DNA of 64,000 bases, from positions 1 through 64,000 of the forward strand of contig CAMWMD010000009.1 of assembly GCA_947175265.1 (NCBI GenBank). The letters run 5' to 3'. Below are positions 63,188 through 64,000 of this stretch, one piece after another (positions within the stretch are counted from its first letter, which is position 1; every line of letters starts with the position of its first letter). Under the pieces are notes generated by a model. It searched no databases. It was not told where the DNA came from and saw only the letters and a list, made by a program, of their open reading frames with translations. The DNA is from an uncultured Porphyromonadaceae bacterium. Lineage in GTDB: Bacteria; Bacteroidota; Bacteroidia; Bacteroidales; Muribaculaceae. A program made the translations under genes and the position numbers.

Positions 63188-64000
63188 ATGAATAATCCTT
63201 TCGACTATATTCCGGATGCCGAGTGTGATGAGGCATTCCGCAAACTTCTCATTAGGCTGGAGACTCTCAAAGGGAGTCTCCAGCCTAATGATATTAATTT
63301 CTGCCGTCAGCTTGAAGAGGGATGTATGCTTGGCGTACTCATTGCAATCGATTCTGCAGGAGAGCGCCATACTCTCTACGCTTTTTCCGGGCAGTTAGGA
63401 GAGGCAAGATTCCATTATCCCGGATTTGTGGAGCCGGTGTTCGATTATCTTCAGCCAGACGGTTATTTCAAAACAAAAGAGAAGGAGATTTCCGGTCAAA
63501 ATAAGAAGATAGCCACATTCGAACAGTCAGAATTGGCTAAAGCAAGGGAGGAATATGATGCAGCCAAGAAGAGAGGGGATGAAGAGGTTGAGATGTATAG
63601 GGAAAAGTACAGGCTTTCTAAATTAGAAAGGGCAGCCAAAAGGGCTTCGGGTGGAGTCGACGAGGCGGAAAATGCAGCCATGATACGTCAGAGTCAATTT
63701 GAGAAAGCCGAACTTCATCGTCTGAAAAAGAGGGTTGCTTTGGCTCTCGACCCTTTAGCCGGAAATTTGAGAAAAGCGCAGTCTAACCTTAATGCCTTGA
63801 AAGAGAAGCGTCGGTCTGATTCTGAAGCCCTGCAGAAATGGTTGTTTACAAATTTCTCCCTATTAAATGCCAATGGCGAAAGAAAGAATCTGAGTGAGAT
63901 ATTCGCTGAGACACCATTAGGTGTCCCCCCTTCAGGAGCCGGTGAATGTTGTGCTCCTAAACTTTTGCAGGCAGCCTATCTTCAGAATCTGATTCCTGTT
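63188..64000 (+). CDS. RluA-type pseudouridine synthase, 5' part (runs off window)
   Basis: The frame is open from ATG at 63188 to the window end (271 codons, no stop). The N-terminus (NPFDYIPDAECDEAFRKLL, LGVLIAIDSAGERHTLYAFSG, GFVEPVFDYLQPDGYFKTKE) and PPSGAGECCAPKLLQAAYLQ are typical of the long N-terminal extension of Bacteroidales RluA-like enzymes. A coiled coil fills residues ~100-210. The catalytic domain is beyond the window. Codons 22-34 lie in a perfect 16-bp inverted repeat (63251-63289). Confidence 0.82.
   Translation, partial: MNNPFDYIPDAECDEAFRKLLIRLETLKGSLQPNDINFCRQLEEGCMLGVLIAIDSAGERHTLYAFSGQLGEARFHYPGFVEPVFDYLQPDGYFKTKEKEISGQNKKIATFEQSELAKAREEYDAAKKRGDEEVEMYREKYRLSKLERAAKRASGGVDEAENAAMIRQSQFEKAELHRLKKRVALALDPLAGNLRKAQSNLNALKEKRRSDSEALQKWLFTNFSLLNANGERKNLSEIFAETPLGVPPSGAGECCAPKLLQAAYLQNLIPV
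63251..63289 (+). repeat. Perfect inverted repeat inside the rluA-like gene
   Basis: ATTAGGCTGGAGACTC (63251-63266), loop TCAAAGG, then the exact complement GAGTCTCCAGCCTAAT (63274-63289). The stem is 16 bp, within coding sequence about 60 bases after the ATG, with no T-run after it. Confidence 0.9.

Noticed and set aside
1..64000. CRISPR arrays, tRNA, rRNA, prophage structural genes, replication origin
   Set aside because: I looked for regular repeat-spacer patterns, cloverleaf signatures, capsid/portal/terminase genes and dnaA-box clusters and saw none.

Overview
This window reads as chromosome of an anaerobic gut Bacteroidales bacterium, plausibly Muribaculaceae. The reasons are Bacteroidetes-type promoters (TTTG, then 19-21 bases, then TAnnTTTG), scarce Shine-Dalgarno sequences, a three-gene fumarate reductase with a single cytochrome b subunit, fimbrial-type lipoproteins, the TamB/TamL pair, DUF4230, DUF4834 and DUF3575 proteins, and Bacteroidales-type IS66 and RhuM genes. 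The family-level guess is inference from protein flavour; no rRNA or tRNA gene is present to test it.

Bases 1-42,000 are mostly core genome. In order: a glycerophosphodiesterase with two DUF4230 proteins (+); a glycosyltransferase and the frdCAB fumarate reductase operon (-); a DegT aminotransferase, a vWA protein, a NUDIX/winged-helix regulator, yebC and pheT (-); a TPR/HTH membrane regulator (+) followed by a candidate 170-nt small RNA; a five-gene psd-pssA-DUF4834-HAD-histidine kinase operon (-) divergent from a lipid kinase; a fimbrial-like lipoprotein operon; the tamB-tamL outer-membrane assembly pair with vanZ; the rimP-nusA-infB-folK-nudC translation/transcription operon; dnaX; and a cobalamin adenosyltransferase with a DUF2795 protein.

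Bases 42,100-63,200 are accessory. They start with a decayed IS66 element butted against a second transposase remnant, followed by a complete four-gene Wadjet (JetABCD) SMC-type anti-plasmid operon whose promoter lies beside three 23-bp tandem repeats. After an MFS exporter comes a patchwork of small or unknown genes and debris: a DUF6717 gene interrupted by one stop codon, a macro-like/YopX-like protein paired with a PD-(D/E)XK-like protein, the 3' end of a lipocalin gene, an ISL3 transposase tail, a lipoprotein amidase, and two intact plus one vestigial RhuM-family genes with shared ends and swapped DNA-binding middles. The window closes with a lipoprotein/archaemetzincin pair and the start of an RluA-type pseudouridine synthase.

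The most interesting unexplained signal is a bipartite motif, GTTTACCTTTT then 9-10 bases then GGTATTA. It precedes at least six genes, five of them in the accessory region, and may mark an undescribed regulon. Others are the RhuM module swapping with an in-frame 147-bp deletion between short repeats, direct repeats of about 80 bp around one RhuM gene, the candidate small RNA, and a perfect 16-bp stem inside the rluA-like coding region.
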